Source of the DNA: Eopsaltria australis
Lineage: Eukaryota; Chordata; Aves; Passeriformes; Petroicidae
DNA: 64,000 nucleotides
Reading direction: 5' to 3'
Assembly (NCBI GenBank): GCA_034509425.1
Contig: JAVTVJ010000011.1
Location: 8,446,001 to 8,510,000, forward strand
Shown here: positions 1-13,175 of the stretch, piece after piece
How the letters are laid out: each line of letters opens with the position of its first letter
How positions within the stretch are numbered: position 1 is the first letter of the stretch
Position numbers and translations under genes: made by a program
The notes under the pieces: generated by a model
What the model saw: only the letters and a program-made list of their open reading frames with translations
Told to the model about the DNA's origin: nothing
Database searches by the model: none

Positions 1-3000
1 TTAGTGTGCTAATAAATGCTGCACGCTGTTATTTACAAGGCCAGAGAGAACACGTTTTTTACACACAGCTCTTGGGTGATAAAATCACCAGTCAATATGC
101 ATGTACAGTTCTCGTGAACATCACTGTAATCCCATATGTTCTCAGATCTTAAAGGCGTCATGTGAATAAGCACTGGAAGGGCTGGGCTGGTCATAGCCAA
201 CTATGACCGAGAAGGTTGTAAATCGACACACAAACCTAGGTCTTTTAAAAAGCTATTAGATCATCTACATCAGCCATTCAGCTGTTCTGAAATTGGACTT
301 GGGCAAAAGTCATATGTGTGCAGTCTAAAGCATGTGGTCTGATGCCCAGACAGCATTCAGCTGTCCTTTTCCTGCAGAGACATCTTGACCTGCTCCAGAG
401 GCTCTCCAGAGGCAGAGCTCTGTTGTACAACCTACAGCACATATACAGAGGCTGTATGCAGCCTCTCCCCAAGCCATTTGCAATTGCTGACCCCTCACAA
501 CCTCAATTTGAATCTAGAACCTGTATTTTTCTTCTGCTTGATACAGGAAACATTTTCAGGTGACATTTGACGCAAGCTGTCATAATCAGATGTTAACTTC
601 AGTATGGACAAAGATAGCGATAATCTGGTACAACATGCCTGAGTTTATAATTTCTCACTATGGTATTTTTTAACAGTTTGCCTTTCCAGCACTAGACAGA
701 AGAGTGGAGGCAGACCTCCAGACTAATGAGGTGCAAAGTTGTCACCTAAATATGAAGCCAAGAGTCCAGAGGCTTTTCTTGCACCCTTGGCACAAGATTA
801 AGTGGAACAGGGAAAGGCAGTGCTGGTATCATGGGTAGAGTGGCAAATTCAGAAGGATGGCCCTGGGTTGTGCTCATGCTTCCAGCACTGCAATTGCAAC
901 TTGATGTCCAAACACTGGACTTGTGCTGCTCTGTGCTGGAAGCGCCTCATTAAATGCTGATCTGAACTCTGTCATCCTTTCTGCTGCAAGTCCTTTTGTG
1001 AGGACTTTTCTCAGTTCTCAATCATACTGACAGGGTAAAAGTACCTTCCATTCTCTATAAATTTTCTTATGTACTGGGTGACTTCCTCTGCTTTTTATAT
1101 TTTAATTGCTTTGTCAAAAAGAGTAATTCAGGGCCTTTTAGAAAATTCCCAGGGTGGTTTCATCGCAGCTTCACACATGACCTCTTCTCCTCTCAGAGAA
1201 TTGCAAGAGTGACTTTTATCCTTACAGAACCAAAACACTTGTATGCTTCACCTCAGTTTTTCTTGTCTCTGGATGACTGCATGGCATTGCTTGTGTTCTA
1301 TTTTGTCCAAGGAGGAAAAGGAAAGGTCAGTGTCTCAGTCTGTATATCTCAACCTTTTACAAGCATTGAAATTCAAATCAAAGTATGTTTTTAAAATAAT
1401 ATATTTCTGCAAAGGTGAACGAGAGTCAGCTAGTGCAATGATCCTTTTCCTTCAGTTTCAGGGATTTGAATTCAAATTATTCATTCTGCCACCTTGTCTA
1501 GATTAATGAAGCTGAATATAGAAAACTTTAAGAGAGATTATTAACTTTGTACCGAGAGTGGATGAAGTGCATGGTCCCACACTAGACCTTGCCTTCTGCA
1601 CTAATGATAGTGATTTATCTCTGGTCTTTCATTATTTAAAAATAGTTTGCCACCCAAATGCATGGCAATGAATTTGAGTGAAAGACTTGACTCTCTCTGT
1701 AAGACAGCCTGTACAACTAGCACTGCTTCAAGAAAATAAAGCACAACTTTGACAGGGTAATATTTAAGGATTTTGTTCTAGTCATTTGTATTGCAGAACA
1801 GCTTTTGATTCTGTGTAGGATCCTTGTTTCAGTACATGTTTTTAATTGTGCAAGCATTTTTTGCTTGGTATAAATAGCAGGCTATTAGGAAAGTGCTAAA
1901 AATCTGGTTGTGTCTGCCCCTATAGACCCTATCAAAGAGCTTTTCAAGTTTCATTCTACTCTTCCAAGTCCAAGTAGCAGACCTAAAATTTCCTGAAAGT
2001 AGCTTTAGGATTTATGCTTTACTTCCTGTGCCATCCAACAAATTCTTCTCCTTATAAAGTTTACTTGCAATGCCACACGTATTTGTACTGCCAAGACTGT
2101 TAAATTTGCCTTCACAGGGGACTGGGGAAGAGGGAGGTAAAATCTTGACCTCTGTCTGCAAAATGCTCTTGTCTTCCGAGATTAGACCTTAAAACTATAC
2201 TTCACATACTGATTTTCACTAACCAGAGTTGAAGGCTGGAAGTATACTCCCTCTCTCAAAAACAAATGCAAAATGGTTGAACAAGGCTCTTTTGGGTTTC
2301 CTTATTACACGTTCCAAAACTAGAAGGTGGCCAGCAAAGTTTATGGTTCAAAGGACTAAAGCCACAGAGGTAGCTCATGTGTCCATGCAGGTTAGTGACT
2401 GCTCAACAGCACGAGAGGAAAGAGTTCTGTCTCTAACAACTATCCCACACCTACACCAAATAACAGTGTAGAAACTAGATCAGTGCATTTGTTTCATGTA
2501 GAATTACAGAGCATCTTCCCTTCCCTTGCCTAAATAAATAAACTTAGCACTTGCCTTTTGGTTAAACATTTTCACAGGTCTCTTCTCTTGCACATTCAGA
2601 GTATTTATAGTAGGCTTATGCAAGCCTGAGCCTAGAGTATTGGGACTAGAGTTTACTTGCTTAGCTTTAGAGGGTCTTTGCTCCTGCCCTTCTACCTTTC
2701 AAGCAGATGTGAAGCAGTGTGCAGGAGCTTGTTTCAGAAGCCTGGAGTACTTCATGTGAGAGTCCGTTGACTCAAAAGTGGCTTTGTAAGTTTGCCAGGG
2801 AATTTTCCAGTTCAGTGTAGCTGCACCTTTGAAAGGTTTATACCAAAGTGTCTAAAATAATATTTATTTTCCTCAATGGTAAAGTTTTCAATGAGGAGAA
2901 ATTACCCCTTCTTATGAATAAGAAACAGATTTCATTTCTGCTGTTTACTCTCCATCCTTTAGCATCTCTAATTGTGTCATCTCCCAGCACCACTACAATT

Positions 3001-3213
3001 TCTAAAATCACCTCAGGCTTTCCCCTAAAGTTGGAATTTTCAAATTTAAAAATCCTTTTTGATCCCATATTCCAGTCTGGGATGAGTAAACAACCATCAA
3101 TAAGTAAACATGGTCTGCTGCTAGGAGCCAGTCTGCCAGTCCATTGCTTCCCTGCTCTTTCCCACGAGTTTCTGCCAGTCTCAGATATCACCTTATCATC
3201 ATTGTGTTAGATT
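1..3213. other. Non-coding AT-rich sequence, no gene seen
   Basis: Only short open frames (at most 120 codons) occur here. None has a recognisable domain, splice structure or composition different from its flanks. No transposon was recognised. Confidence 0.6.
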
Positions 3214-3340
3214 GAAGCATTATCTCAGCTGGTCAGAGCATGGTGATATTAACGCCAAGGTCACGTATTTGATCCCCATTTGGGCCATTCACTTAAAGAA
3301 ATGGGTCCCTTCCAACTCAGAATATTCTGTGATCCTGTGT
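3214..3340 (+). mobile_element. tRNA-Ile-derived SINE with CR1-like tail (TguSINE1-like)
   Basis: Bases 3214-3287 (74 nt, a tRNA length) align end to end with tRNA-Ile. The matching parts include the D-arm (CTCAGCTGGTCAGAGC), the anticodon-arm segment TTAACGCCAAGG and a degraded box B (TTTGATCCC), then the acceptor-stem end GGGCCA. Bases 3288-3340 match the 3' end of an avian CR1: GGGTCCCTTCCAACTC followed by ATTCTGTGATCCTGTG. A tRNA-Ile head with a CR1 tail is the architecture I know from the zebra finch SINE TguSINE1; the family name is from memory. The anticodon loop is mutated and the middle of the tail appears deleted, so this is not a working tRNA gene. Confidence 0.8.
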
Positions 3341-6300
3341 TATTCCCTGTAGCTTTCCCACCTGTGATCTAATTTCAAGTTGTCTGGACAGAATAATATC
3401 AAACAGAAAATTGAGGGACCCTTGATGCTCATTAGGAAAACATGAATATTTCATTTATTCTCCTCAGCATGCCCTTTTCACTTTGCTGAAAGTACATTAG
3501 AAACTCACGTGAAAGCTCACACCATTGCTGCTCCAAGTGTTGCACAACCCAGCCATATCTTAATGATTGTCATTCCCATTCTCTTAACACACTGAAGAAA
3601 TTCATGCCTTCAAAAACATTTTATTTAGTTGCCCTAATATGTTTTTGTATTTTCCTTTCTTTTTTTTCACCCCTCCTGCCTTTAATTGACTAGCTTGCAT
3701 TCTTGACAGCTAAAGAAGAGTTTGGTTCCACTAGTGAAGACCCCTCCCCAAACCCAAACCTCTTGACCCTTAAGGCACTCTAGTGAAAGCAGCTGCCATG
3801 AAAGCAATTTGTTGTTGATCTGAGTCCAAGAAATAAACACTCTGTGTGCCATATATACATATTCTGAGCTATACTTTAAATGTCACATAATTTTAACTTT
3901 GTATATAACTGGAATGTTTCTCCCTGCAGCTTATACTTTTGCATTATGCATTTATGTAAAATGCATTTAGCCAGGAGTAATCCTTTGAAATTCTCATCTT
4001 TATTCCACAGGGGAAAATTATGGACTGGCTTCTACTTATACAAATCCAGAAACAGTTGTCTGAGTTACTATATAATTTAATTCCTTAATTTGAATCCAAA
4101 CTTAACTCCAGTTTTTTTCCTTTGTTTAAAGTTTGATTGATAGGTTTAAAGTAATCCTGTAACTATTGTCTTTCATTAATACTTTTAGAGAATGTATTTC
4201 CATTTTGTCTTTTTCATAATTTTTTTCTGAATGTATTATGCGTGCTAATTTTAATTCTGGTTACTTCTTACAAGATTCTACAGAATGATTTTTTTCAGTC
4301 TCATTCACTTGAATTCCTTAAACACTCAACAGTTGCATTTTTTGCAACAATTTCTCATTCATGATGACACATTTTCCTCTGCAGGAAATACTATCCTGAA
4401 TTAATACTTACTCCATCTTTGTAAATCCTGCAGTGTGTACTTTCACAGTACTAGTCCATTTGCATACTTGGAATCTACCTTCCAAATTCATGGAATATTT
4501 GGTAAATAATCTCAAAATATATGTAAATTTTCAGTCTTTGCAAATGTGGCAAAACAAAATGAAAGCTTCAGATTTGTATACACCAGTAAAATATATATTT
4601 TTGTATCTGATACTTCACAAAGGGATTTTCTAACTTTTCTGTGCAGCCAAGTTTCAGCAACTTCACATCTTTTGTTAGAACAGTAGCCATGAAGCTTTCT
4701 CGCCACCATTTCCCATGAGGACTTTTGCAAAAGCAGCCCCAAGTATTCAAGCCAAACCTGAGGGGAACAAGGACTATTGACAGGATCAGTGAAAACACTA
4801 CTTTCAACATACGGTTTGGGAAGAAAAACTAGATGTTCAGAAAACCCAGAAAGAATTATAGTATTCTAGTTTTCTACATACCATTCCAATCTTTTGCTTT
4901 CCACCAATTCATTTGTACCCACTTCTAATCCCTGTCAAGCCATCCCCTGCTGTTCATGCACACTGCATCACTAATAGCAGCTCCTGCAGTTTACAGTTTG
5001 TTGATCTAATTTTGCCACAGGCAATTATTGGATTTCGTTTTAGAACTGGTCAACACCCACAAATCCCACCACCAGAAATACTTTTGAAGAAATGCTATCC
5101 AAACAGAAAGCAGCTAAAAATGCTTTCAGCTGATGCTCACACATCTCCCACGATTTCAGGGATTTCAAAGCCAAAGGAACAGGCACCCCACCTTGCCTGT
5201 TCTTGTTATCACAGACATTAAGATACATTACTCATCTAATATCATATTTTTGAAGGTTATCAGTATCAAGTAGTACTCATGGTTGTTTTCATTTCAGTAT
5301 TACTGATAGAAGGTGAAAAGAATAGTCCTTTTAAGATGTACACAAAGTAAATAATATGAGATGGTCTGGTCTTGGTTATAGCACACATGGATCTGTTCTG
5401 CATAAGTTGTAATGAGCAAGTGCTACAGTGAAGGCAGTGCTACTGTCACTGAGGGTAAATCCAACAAGTGAAAAATAAATCTATCTAACAAATTCATTGC
5501 TGTAGCAATGCCCCACACAATTATATCTTCAAAATGCTGACCTTTTTTCCACCTTCCATTCCTTCCACAGTAGGTAGGCATGTCCTGCTCAGCTGCCTGT
5601 CTCCCCTGGGACTCAGCTACTCACCCTCCCAGCCTTCCATGGCCACTGACAGTCAATTTAAGCAATGAGTAGGCAGTAGAAGCATTTGCCTTATATTTTA
5701 TCTGCCTTGTATATATTATGGTGGACTTACTGAGACTGAAAGCTTACAAATATGGAAAAGGGGATGTGGTACAACTCATTAAACCAAACCATCCAGAATA
5801 CATAAGTCTCAGGAGAGCAGGGCAGAAAAAAATAACAAAGAATACTCAACATTATTTTAAAAATTCATGGTCCTTCACCCAGAGGTCAGAACCATGAATG
5901 AATGCTCTCTAGGCCTACAGAGAGTCCCTAATGTTTCTTTCACAGTAAACAGACACAATACCTAACAACAGCTATTTTGGCTTCAAAAGGTACAGTCCCC
6001 TGAGGATTTCCTCTTGCTTTCAAAAAAATTAAACTATTTGATTTTCATTCGTGGCATTGTACAGCTCCTCAATGTAATCTGTTCAGGAGCTGGGGCAGGT
6101 GACCTGTTTTATCTGAGTCACCAGTCTAAATCAATTTCAATCCCACTGATCTGATTTACTCCAAACTTCTCTTTTCACAGTACAGCTCAACAGCAGGTCT
6201 GAATGAAAGGTTTTTTTATCAAACTGTCCAGGGAATTTGAAGTAAGAAAACAAGTTTGCATCTACCAGTCTGTAAAACTCCTTCAGGTTCTAAGGTCTGT

Positions 6301-7355
6301 GGTCATGTACTCTCATGGACTTAATGGAACAGAAGATTTTCTGTAAAGTCATAAAATAAAGCACTTTGTATATAAATTACACAAAACCTTCAACAAATTA
6401 CATCTCTCTTTATCTCCCATCTGTATAAGCTACAATACAATGCTCATTTCCATTTACTAAATGGATATGGCTATATTTTTTTTAAATGGTACATGGTTTG
6501 TTTTTATTTTATCAGTGTGAGAAGTAAGAGTAATTTAATTGACATTAAAACAGCAGTGACTTGCTATCCAGCAAAACAAATTGTGCAGCCTATTCCTTGC
6601 ATACTGCTTATTAGTTTCCTTGGTAACTCGTAATCATTTGCCTTTCTAAAACAGATGAGATGTCAACAAATATGTACTGTAGTAGTGGTTTGATACATCA
6701 AAAACAAAAGTGCTGTAATGACAACATAATAAATCTTAACATGAAAACTTAATGGCCACATTAGTGACATAATAACCATAGCCTTGGGTTCATGCTGCTC
6801 ATCATTGCATACTTTTGTTTCATAGCATGGTTGTGAAATGTAGTAGCACATGTAGCACCTTCCAGTACATTCTCCAAAATCAACTCCAGACTAAACATTT
6901 AAAAGAAATCATTTTATATATTAATAAAATCCCACAACTAAATGATGTCAGTTGTTCCCAGGGTGATGCTGCTAATCAGACAAATCTTATTTTAATTAAT
7001 TTTATTCGTGGAAGTTATGTCAACAAAGACAAAATCTTTATATGCTGACATAGATGAATTCCTAAAGTATGGCAACAAGTTCTTTAATACCTCTACACAT
7101 TTCTGACATGGTTTCTTCTCAAGGGAGCAGTATTACAAAAGTCCAAAACAAACAAGAAATCACCAGAACTTCTAAGTGAAGAACAGAGATGACAAAGGGA
7201 GTGCCTTTATAGTTTGGGAGGACATAATGGTGTTTTCCAGAATTTTAAAACACAGTTTCACCAGCTGTCTGAATGACGTGCAATAACTGATGTTCAGCAG
7301 AGGAAAAAGGAAAAAAATGATAAAAACAAAAAAGAGCTGTGCAGAAATGGAAGCA
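3341..7355. other. Non-coding AT-rich sequence, no gene seen
   Basis: Short open frames only (at most 102 codons), without recognisable protein features or splice context. No repeat family was identified by eye. Confidence 0.55.
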
Positions 7356-8462
7356 AAGGCAGATGTCTACCTAGAATCTAGTAAAGACTTCAGCACTATT
7401 TCCCACAACATTTTCTTGAAGAAACCAGCTGCTCAGGCCTTGGAGAGGCATACTTTTTGCTGGTAAAAAACTGGCTGAGCTCAGAGAGTGGTTGTGAATG
7501 GAGTTACATCTGGTTGGCATTATTTTATCAATGAAATATGTGAATGAGGGGATCTAGTCAGTTCACTGTCAGTCAGTTTGCGGACAACACCAAGTGGGGC
7601 AGGCACGTTGATCTGCTGGAGGGTAGGAAGACTCTACAGACAGATCTGGACAGGCTGCATCCATGGACCAGCTGCATAACGTTCAGTAATATGAAGTTCT
7701 AGATCCCACACTTGGGTCACAACAACCCCAGAATCACTACAGGCTGGAGAAAGAATGACTGGAGAGATGTTTGGCAGAAAAAGAGTTGGTGGGACTAGTG
7801 GACAGCCATCTAAATATGGGCCAGTACATGCCAAGGTGGCCAAGAAAGCCAATGGCATCCTGGCCTGTATTAGGAATAATGTGACCAGCAGGACCAGGGC
7901 AGCAACCATGCCCCTGTACTCGGCACTGGTGAGGCTGCATCTCCAATCCCGTGCTCAGTTCTGGGACCCTCATGACAAGACATGCACTGAGGTGCTGGAG
8001 CTAGTCTAGAGAAGGGCAGTGAGCTGGTGGAGGGTCTGGAACATAAGTCTTATAAGGAGTGACTGAGGAAATGGGTTGTTTAGCCTGAAGAAAAAGGCGC
8101 TCATAGAGGAGACCTTAGTATCCTTTACGGCTACCTGAAAAAGGTTGTAGTCAGGATTGGAGTCAGTCTCTTCTCCCAGGCAACTAGTGGCAGGACAAGG
8201 GGAAACAGCCTCAACTTGTACCAGGGTAGGATTAAATTGGATATTAGGAAAAATTTCTTCACTGAAAGGGTTGTCAGGCATTGGTACAGGTTGCCCAGTG
8301 AAGTGGTAGAGTCACCATTCCTGGAAGTGTTCAAAAAAATTGTGTAGAAATGGCACACAGGGACATGTTTATTGCTGGTCTTGGCAGTGCTGGTTTAAGA
8401 GTTGGATCAGTTGATCAATTGCTTGGGTCTCTTGCAACCTAAACAACTCCAGGATTCTGATT
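7356..8462 (+). mobile_element. CR1 LINE fragment, 3' part of ORF2 and 3' end
   Basis: The sequence follows the avian CR1 consensus from the reverse-transcriptase region (AGTAAAGACTTCAGCAC, then TTTCCCACAACATT) through the 3' end. Landmarks are GTTTGCGGACAACACCAAG (~7577), TTGGGTCACAACAACCCC (~7712), AAGAAAGCCAATGGCATCC (~7842), GATATTAGGAAAAATTTCTT (~8240) and a 3' end near CAACCTAAACAACTC. Residues [12 protein letters not shown] and PLYSALVR, encoded around 7840-7940, are CR1 ORF2 C-terminal sequence. The copy is 5'-truncated, has an internal deletion near 7525 and lacks an intact reading frame, so it is inactive. The 3' octamer repeats are degraded. Confidence 0.9.
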
Positions 8463-8499
8463 TTCTCTGTGTCACAAAGGCATTGCCTGAGCATGAGGG

Positions 8500-9765
8500 G
8501 GGGCAAATCAGGAAGTTCAAAGCTGGAGCTGAAACTGGAGAAAGATGTGAGTACAAGGTGAAATGCTTCTGCAGGGAAAACAAACTAAACCAACCAAATA
8601 AAAAAACCTAAACAAACAAACAAAAAAACCAAACAAAATCCCAGGGAAAACCTTGCTCCATTGCTGAAAAAGACAAGGGACATGGGAAAGTGGCAAATGA
8701 CATGTAAAAGCCTGAGGTGCTTTATGGCTGCTCCCTACTATCTGCTTTCATGCCCTGCAGATCTCCTTGCCCAGCAGTAGAGGTTAGAGGTGAATTACAG
8801 GGCAGGTGAAAACTTGGTTGGACTGTTACTTCAAAAGCCTAACCAACAGCCTACTAGGAGTAATGTTCCTTAAGGATCAATATGGAGACCAATACAGTTT
8901 ATCATCTTCATCAATGACATGGACAATTGCAATTAAAGCAATTTCATGAACCTTGTAAGCTGGAAAAAGGCAAAATGATTGACAAACAGGAGGACAAGGC
9001 TGTCCCACCAAAGGACTTTGAGAGAAGGAAGAAACAGACTGACAGGTACCTCATGAAGTTCAACAAAACCAAATACAAAGTCATGCAGGTATGAAGATAT
9101 AAAACACAAGATATAATACCCCCTACACCAGTAGGAGTTTGGGGAAAATTGACTAGGAAATAGTTTTGTGAAAATATTTGAGGTACCAGTGAACATCAAG
9201 TTAAATATTAGTCATCAGTGCATCATTACAAGAACCAGAGCTGGTCACTGACAAGAGAAGAGTTCTAGGGAAGTGATTTTCCTCCTTTTTTTGCTGCTTG
9301 TGTGGCCATACGTGGGATGTTTCATCCACCTTGGGTCCCACTACTGACAAATACAGGCATACCATATTTTCGATTTTGGTGTAGAGTGTAGAGAACATGA
9401 CACAGAAGAGAATTTTCAAATTTGCTTGGCCTGTAGAAAAGCCTAATGGGGGATACTGAGTACTGGCTACATAGAGACAAGGTACTCTTTTCAGAAGTGC
9501 ATAGTAAAATGTCAAAAGGCAGTATATACTGACAGTAAGATATTTTAAATAGTCTTAAGGGAAAAAAACCCAAAATCACATAATGGTTAAGCTCTGAATC
9601 AGTTTGCCTAGGGATGCTGTGGACTTTCCAATGTTGGAGATTTTTAAAACTCAGCTGGACAAAGCTCCAGACAACGTGACCTAACTTTGAAGATAGTCTT
9701 CCTTTGAGTTGGACTTGATGACCTCCAACGATCCTAACTAAATTATTCTATGATTTCATTTGAAT
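8500..9765 (+). mobile_element. Second, more diverged CR1 LINE fragment
   Basis: This copy has the same orientation as the preceding CR1 and starts within 40 bp of its end. It begins upstream of the reverse-transcriptase region (GGCAAATCAGGAAGTTCAAA, ~8503). It continues through ATCTTCATCAATGACATGGA (~8905) and CTCATGAAGTTCAACAAAAC (~9050). It ends with the CR1 terminus GGACTTGATGACCTCCAACG (~9712) and ATTCTATGATTTC (~9748-9760). Several parts are missing and an A/C-rich stretch interrupts it at 8575-8640. Divergence is clearly higher than in the neighbouring copy. No coding capacity remains. Confidence 0.8.
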
Positions 9766-12584
9766 ATTGGCAACTGCAGCACAGATTGGCCTTTGGCATC
9801 TTTAGTTAAGCGGCAGTTGAAGAGTGATTTTAGTTTGCAGTGATTATGTATGTACGGGGGAAAAGTGTAACTATGTGATGCCTGCTGGGACCTATGTTTC
9901 AGTTTCCAAAATCTTAAGGAATAACAGCAGTTGTGCTAACTTGTACATCTGCTGTGAAAACCACTGCAGTAGTCTGAGACACCTGTTACTAAGATGATGA
10001 GGGCAATAGCAGGCTCTAATCTCTCTAAGTGACTAGCCACTACAAGTTTATCTCAAAATTACCCTTACACCTTACAAATTGCACATCAGCACTTGAAAGA
10101 AGAAAAACATGGCTGGTCTACAGACCAAATACCTGACTACGTATCCAAATATCTTTCTCTTCCCCAACATTTCACCAAGTAAGGCAGTGCAGGCATGTTT
10201 TTAGTGATGGATTAACTATAGTTTGCAGAAACAAGTGGAACTAGGCAAGCTTCTAGTGACACAGCTAAACCAGGGAACATAGAATGAACAGAGAAAAATA
10301 AATAATGGGTAAAGGAAGCTAAGGAAATATATTATTTTCAGGGAGATCACCAGCAGTGTCTGATGTAGTTAGGATAGGTAAATACTGGGCAGAAGCATAT
10401 GCTTTTAAATGAATGAGGAAATAACAAGAATAATGTTCCACAGCTACTATACATGCACTTTCACTACTTTATTTAATCCATATTAAATAATTTACTGCCT
10501 TGCTTATCTGTGTTTTAAATCTCCACGCTGCCAAGAGTTTAGTGATTTGTGAGCCAAGTGGGATAAAATCAAGAGTTCCCCAATATTTTCTCTGCCCCTG
10601 TGCACACACAGATGAATTACACATCCACACATGCCAGTCCCTCTGGGCTCATTTTTGAACACCCCTGGGAAGAAGATCTGTGATCTCTGACACTCTGGTC
10701 ACCCCCTCTGCTCTCTAACAGTACTTGTAGAGCAGAACATACAACACTGTCAAAGCCTCTGGGGATTTTAGAAGCTAGGCCATAACAGTGGGATCCAAAA
10801 AAGGAGCTAAATACTTAAAAGCAGATTTGAGCAGAACTTTGGCAACCATTAAACAAACATCTTTGATCCACAAAATTCCTTTTCTCTAGCTCAGCAAATG
10901 CTTGAATGATACAAGTGCATGCATTCCTTCCTGCAAGGTATGCTGGCCATAACAGGTGTATTGACAATGTAGATGCCTGGTTTTATGCTAATCTATGCCT
11001 AATGCTTTTCCAGATTTCAGAATGCTAATTAAGAGAAATGTAAGCTCAATATGGTGTAAAATACCAAAGTCAAAGCAGGAAGAAGCCATCCATAGGCTGG
11101 ATAACTCAGCACATCCTAAAACTTACAAATTTTCTAACCCAGTGTCTTCTCTTGGGAATCAGTAAGTTTATCCCAAATGACATCTTGCTAGGAGCAGAGA
11201 TACTGTGTTTTTTTGCCACTTTTCTTTGGGCAGGCTCCTAATAAACACTGTCTATCCCACAAAGAAATTTTTCCTCCTACAGGCTTGAATGTTTTCCAGG
11301 ACAATATCAGGAAAGAAATTTATCCTAAGCAGTGTTATCACCAGCATGGACTCTTTAGCTCTGTGATTTTGGGAGACAATAAAGGAAGACAAGACAGGAA
11401 AACCTGGCTTAGGAAGCTATTGGGGAGTTGTAGGGGCAGTCACAAAACTGGGATAAACTCTTCAGTGGACAGGAGATATGTGACTGTGAACGTAAACATT
11501 TATCCATGTAATTTGTATGGGAAATATTATTTGGGCAATGCTAGCAAATGGAAGTATTTTAATACTGATATTGGGCTGAGCATGCTAGTCAGTGTATTAC
11601 TTCACCAGTAACTGGTGGTTAGTCACCAATTTAATGACAGTTCCACCACTAAATAGGAATTTAGACCAGATCTTATTCTCCATAGCACTTAGAGCCCATT
11701 TTTAGTAGCAGAAGAACCTTGAGAAATTCTCCAGCATCAGGAACAGTCAACATACAAAGCTGGATCTGCATGCTGCCTTCACTAGACTAGGATTTCTCCA
11801 CCACAACCCATCCCAAAGTGTAATAGACTGGAACAAGGTGAAGATAAGAACAAACTGACACAGCAATTGAGCTCTTTAATAGCTGCAAGAGGATGTTCAT
11901 ACTACCAAAACAGTATTGGGACACACAAGTTTGTGCTTTGGTCACATGAAGATATTTAGGCTTGTAGTGTCCAGGTGGCTCTGGATAAGTTCACACCTCA
12001 CCCAAGCAAAAACTCAAGACAATTGGTACATCCTGATTCTATAAAATGGTATTAAGCTATTATAATTCTTTCAGAATTACACAAAACTGTCAACAACTAC
12101 ATAGTTTTGAAAATAAGAGTTTTTTGCATAAGCAAAGTATTTAATCTATAGGAGCTTGATATTAAAGCAGAGAAAAGTGGAAATAGCAGTTCTCAGAAAA
12201 TTTCACAATTACTGTCTCTTTGGTAACACTGGGTATATTTACAGTGGAATATCACCACATTTTTAACAGGGGTCATATCTCTGATTATGATTTGAAAATA
12301 ACACTTTTGTTCCAAACTATGTGCCAGATCTCAGCCACCAGAAATTGCTGTTTGCCCAGAAAAATAATGAGGCTATGCTTATTTATAACAACTAAGAGTC
12401 CAGCTCTGAACTTTCAAATCAAACAGCCTCAGCCTTTAGAAAAGGCTGCAAAAGCCCCCTACAAAATGTGAAAACTTAGTATTTCTATCCTACAGCTCTG
12501 TGCAGTGAAAGTAAACACTTCTGATAAAGTTTCAGACAATTGTGGTTTCTCAAATCAGGAATTTTTTGAGATGCTAACAGATAG
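9766..12584. other. Non-coding sequence, no gene seen
   Basis: The longest open frame (11213-11611, plus, 132 codons) shows no domain, low-complexity bias or splice support. No repeat was recognised. Confidence 0.5.
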
Positions 12585-12590
12585 GATAAA

Positions 12591-13175
12591 TGTTGCGTTC
12601 CCTGCTTTTATCCCGCTCTAGTACCGGCGGCAGAGCGCTAGCGCGATCCTGGAAAGCCGTTCGCATTCGGGAAAGCTTCCTCGGAGAGCCAACTACGGGC
12701 ACCGCTAGTCCGCCTTCGGTCTGGGGAGTTGTTGCCCTCAGAGCACGGCAGGATAGCAAAGAACTCCCAAAGACGGAGGACTCTTAGTATGAGAATTCGG
12801 TAGGTTTATTACCCCCAAGGGAGCTCAGGGACTAAGAGCCCAGAATAGCTCTTTCCGTGGGTATTTAAGGGAGGAATAACATCCAATAAACTGAGGGCAC
12901 AGGGGCAATACAAGGGAGGGACCAGGGTCCATGGTCGAATGAGGTTCAAGGAGGGGAGGGGGGTAGAGAGAACAACGAATGAACAAGGGAGTGACAGGGA
13001 ATTTTTCCAGAACTGGGATACATAACAGACAAATCAAGGAACCAATAGCAGGAACTTGGGGCTCATGGCTTGGTGGTCCAAACCATTGTCTCTGGCAGCT
13101 CCGGGGGGAAACTCTCTGTCTGTGGAACATGCCACCGGAAGTCCTCGTCCTTCCTGGTTCAGAACCACCGCTACA
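12591..13175 (-). mobile_element. Solo ERV LTR with 6-bp target-site duplication (ERVK-like)
   Basis: This 585-bp unit starts TGTTGCG and ends CCGCTACA on the plus strand, giving TG...CA termini. The flanks are a perfect direct repeat GATAAA at 12585-12590 and 13176-13181. Composition changes sharply at the borders: the unit is GC- and CpG-rich, the flanks AT-rich. Minus orientation is favoured because that strand has a TATA-like TTAAATAC at about 12868-12861 and AATAAA at 12810-12805, about 50 bp downstream. U3 would then run from 13175 and U5 to 12591. The 6-bp duplication fits ERVK-type integration. No internal gag, pol or env region is present, so this is a solo LTR left by recombination. 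The many surviving CpGs suggest a fairly recent insertion. Confidence 0.85.

Noticed and set aside
2838..3210. Overlapping frames of 117 and 120 codons on both strands
   Set aside because: Mutually antisense chance frames, with no homology recognised.
3214..3287. tRNA-Ile gene
   Set aside because: The anticodon loop and box B are mutated and a CR1 tail follows directly, so it is a SINE head.
6676..6700. Songbird LTR start (GTAGTGGTTTGA-like)
   Set aside because: The match stops after about 13 bases. No matching terminus or duplication was found nearby.
7755..8009. 84-codon frame with reverse-transcriptase-like residues
   Set aside because: Remnant of CR1 ORF2 within the listed LINE, not a gene.
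11213..11611. 132-codon plus-strand open frame
   Set aside because: No domain, no codon pattern or splice support, and amino-acid content resembles random AT-rich translation.
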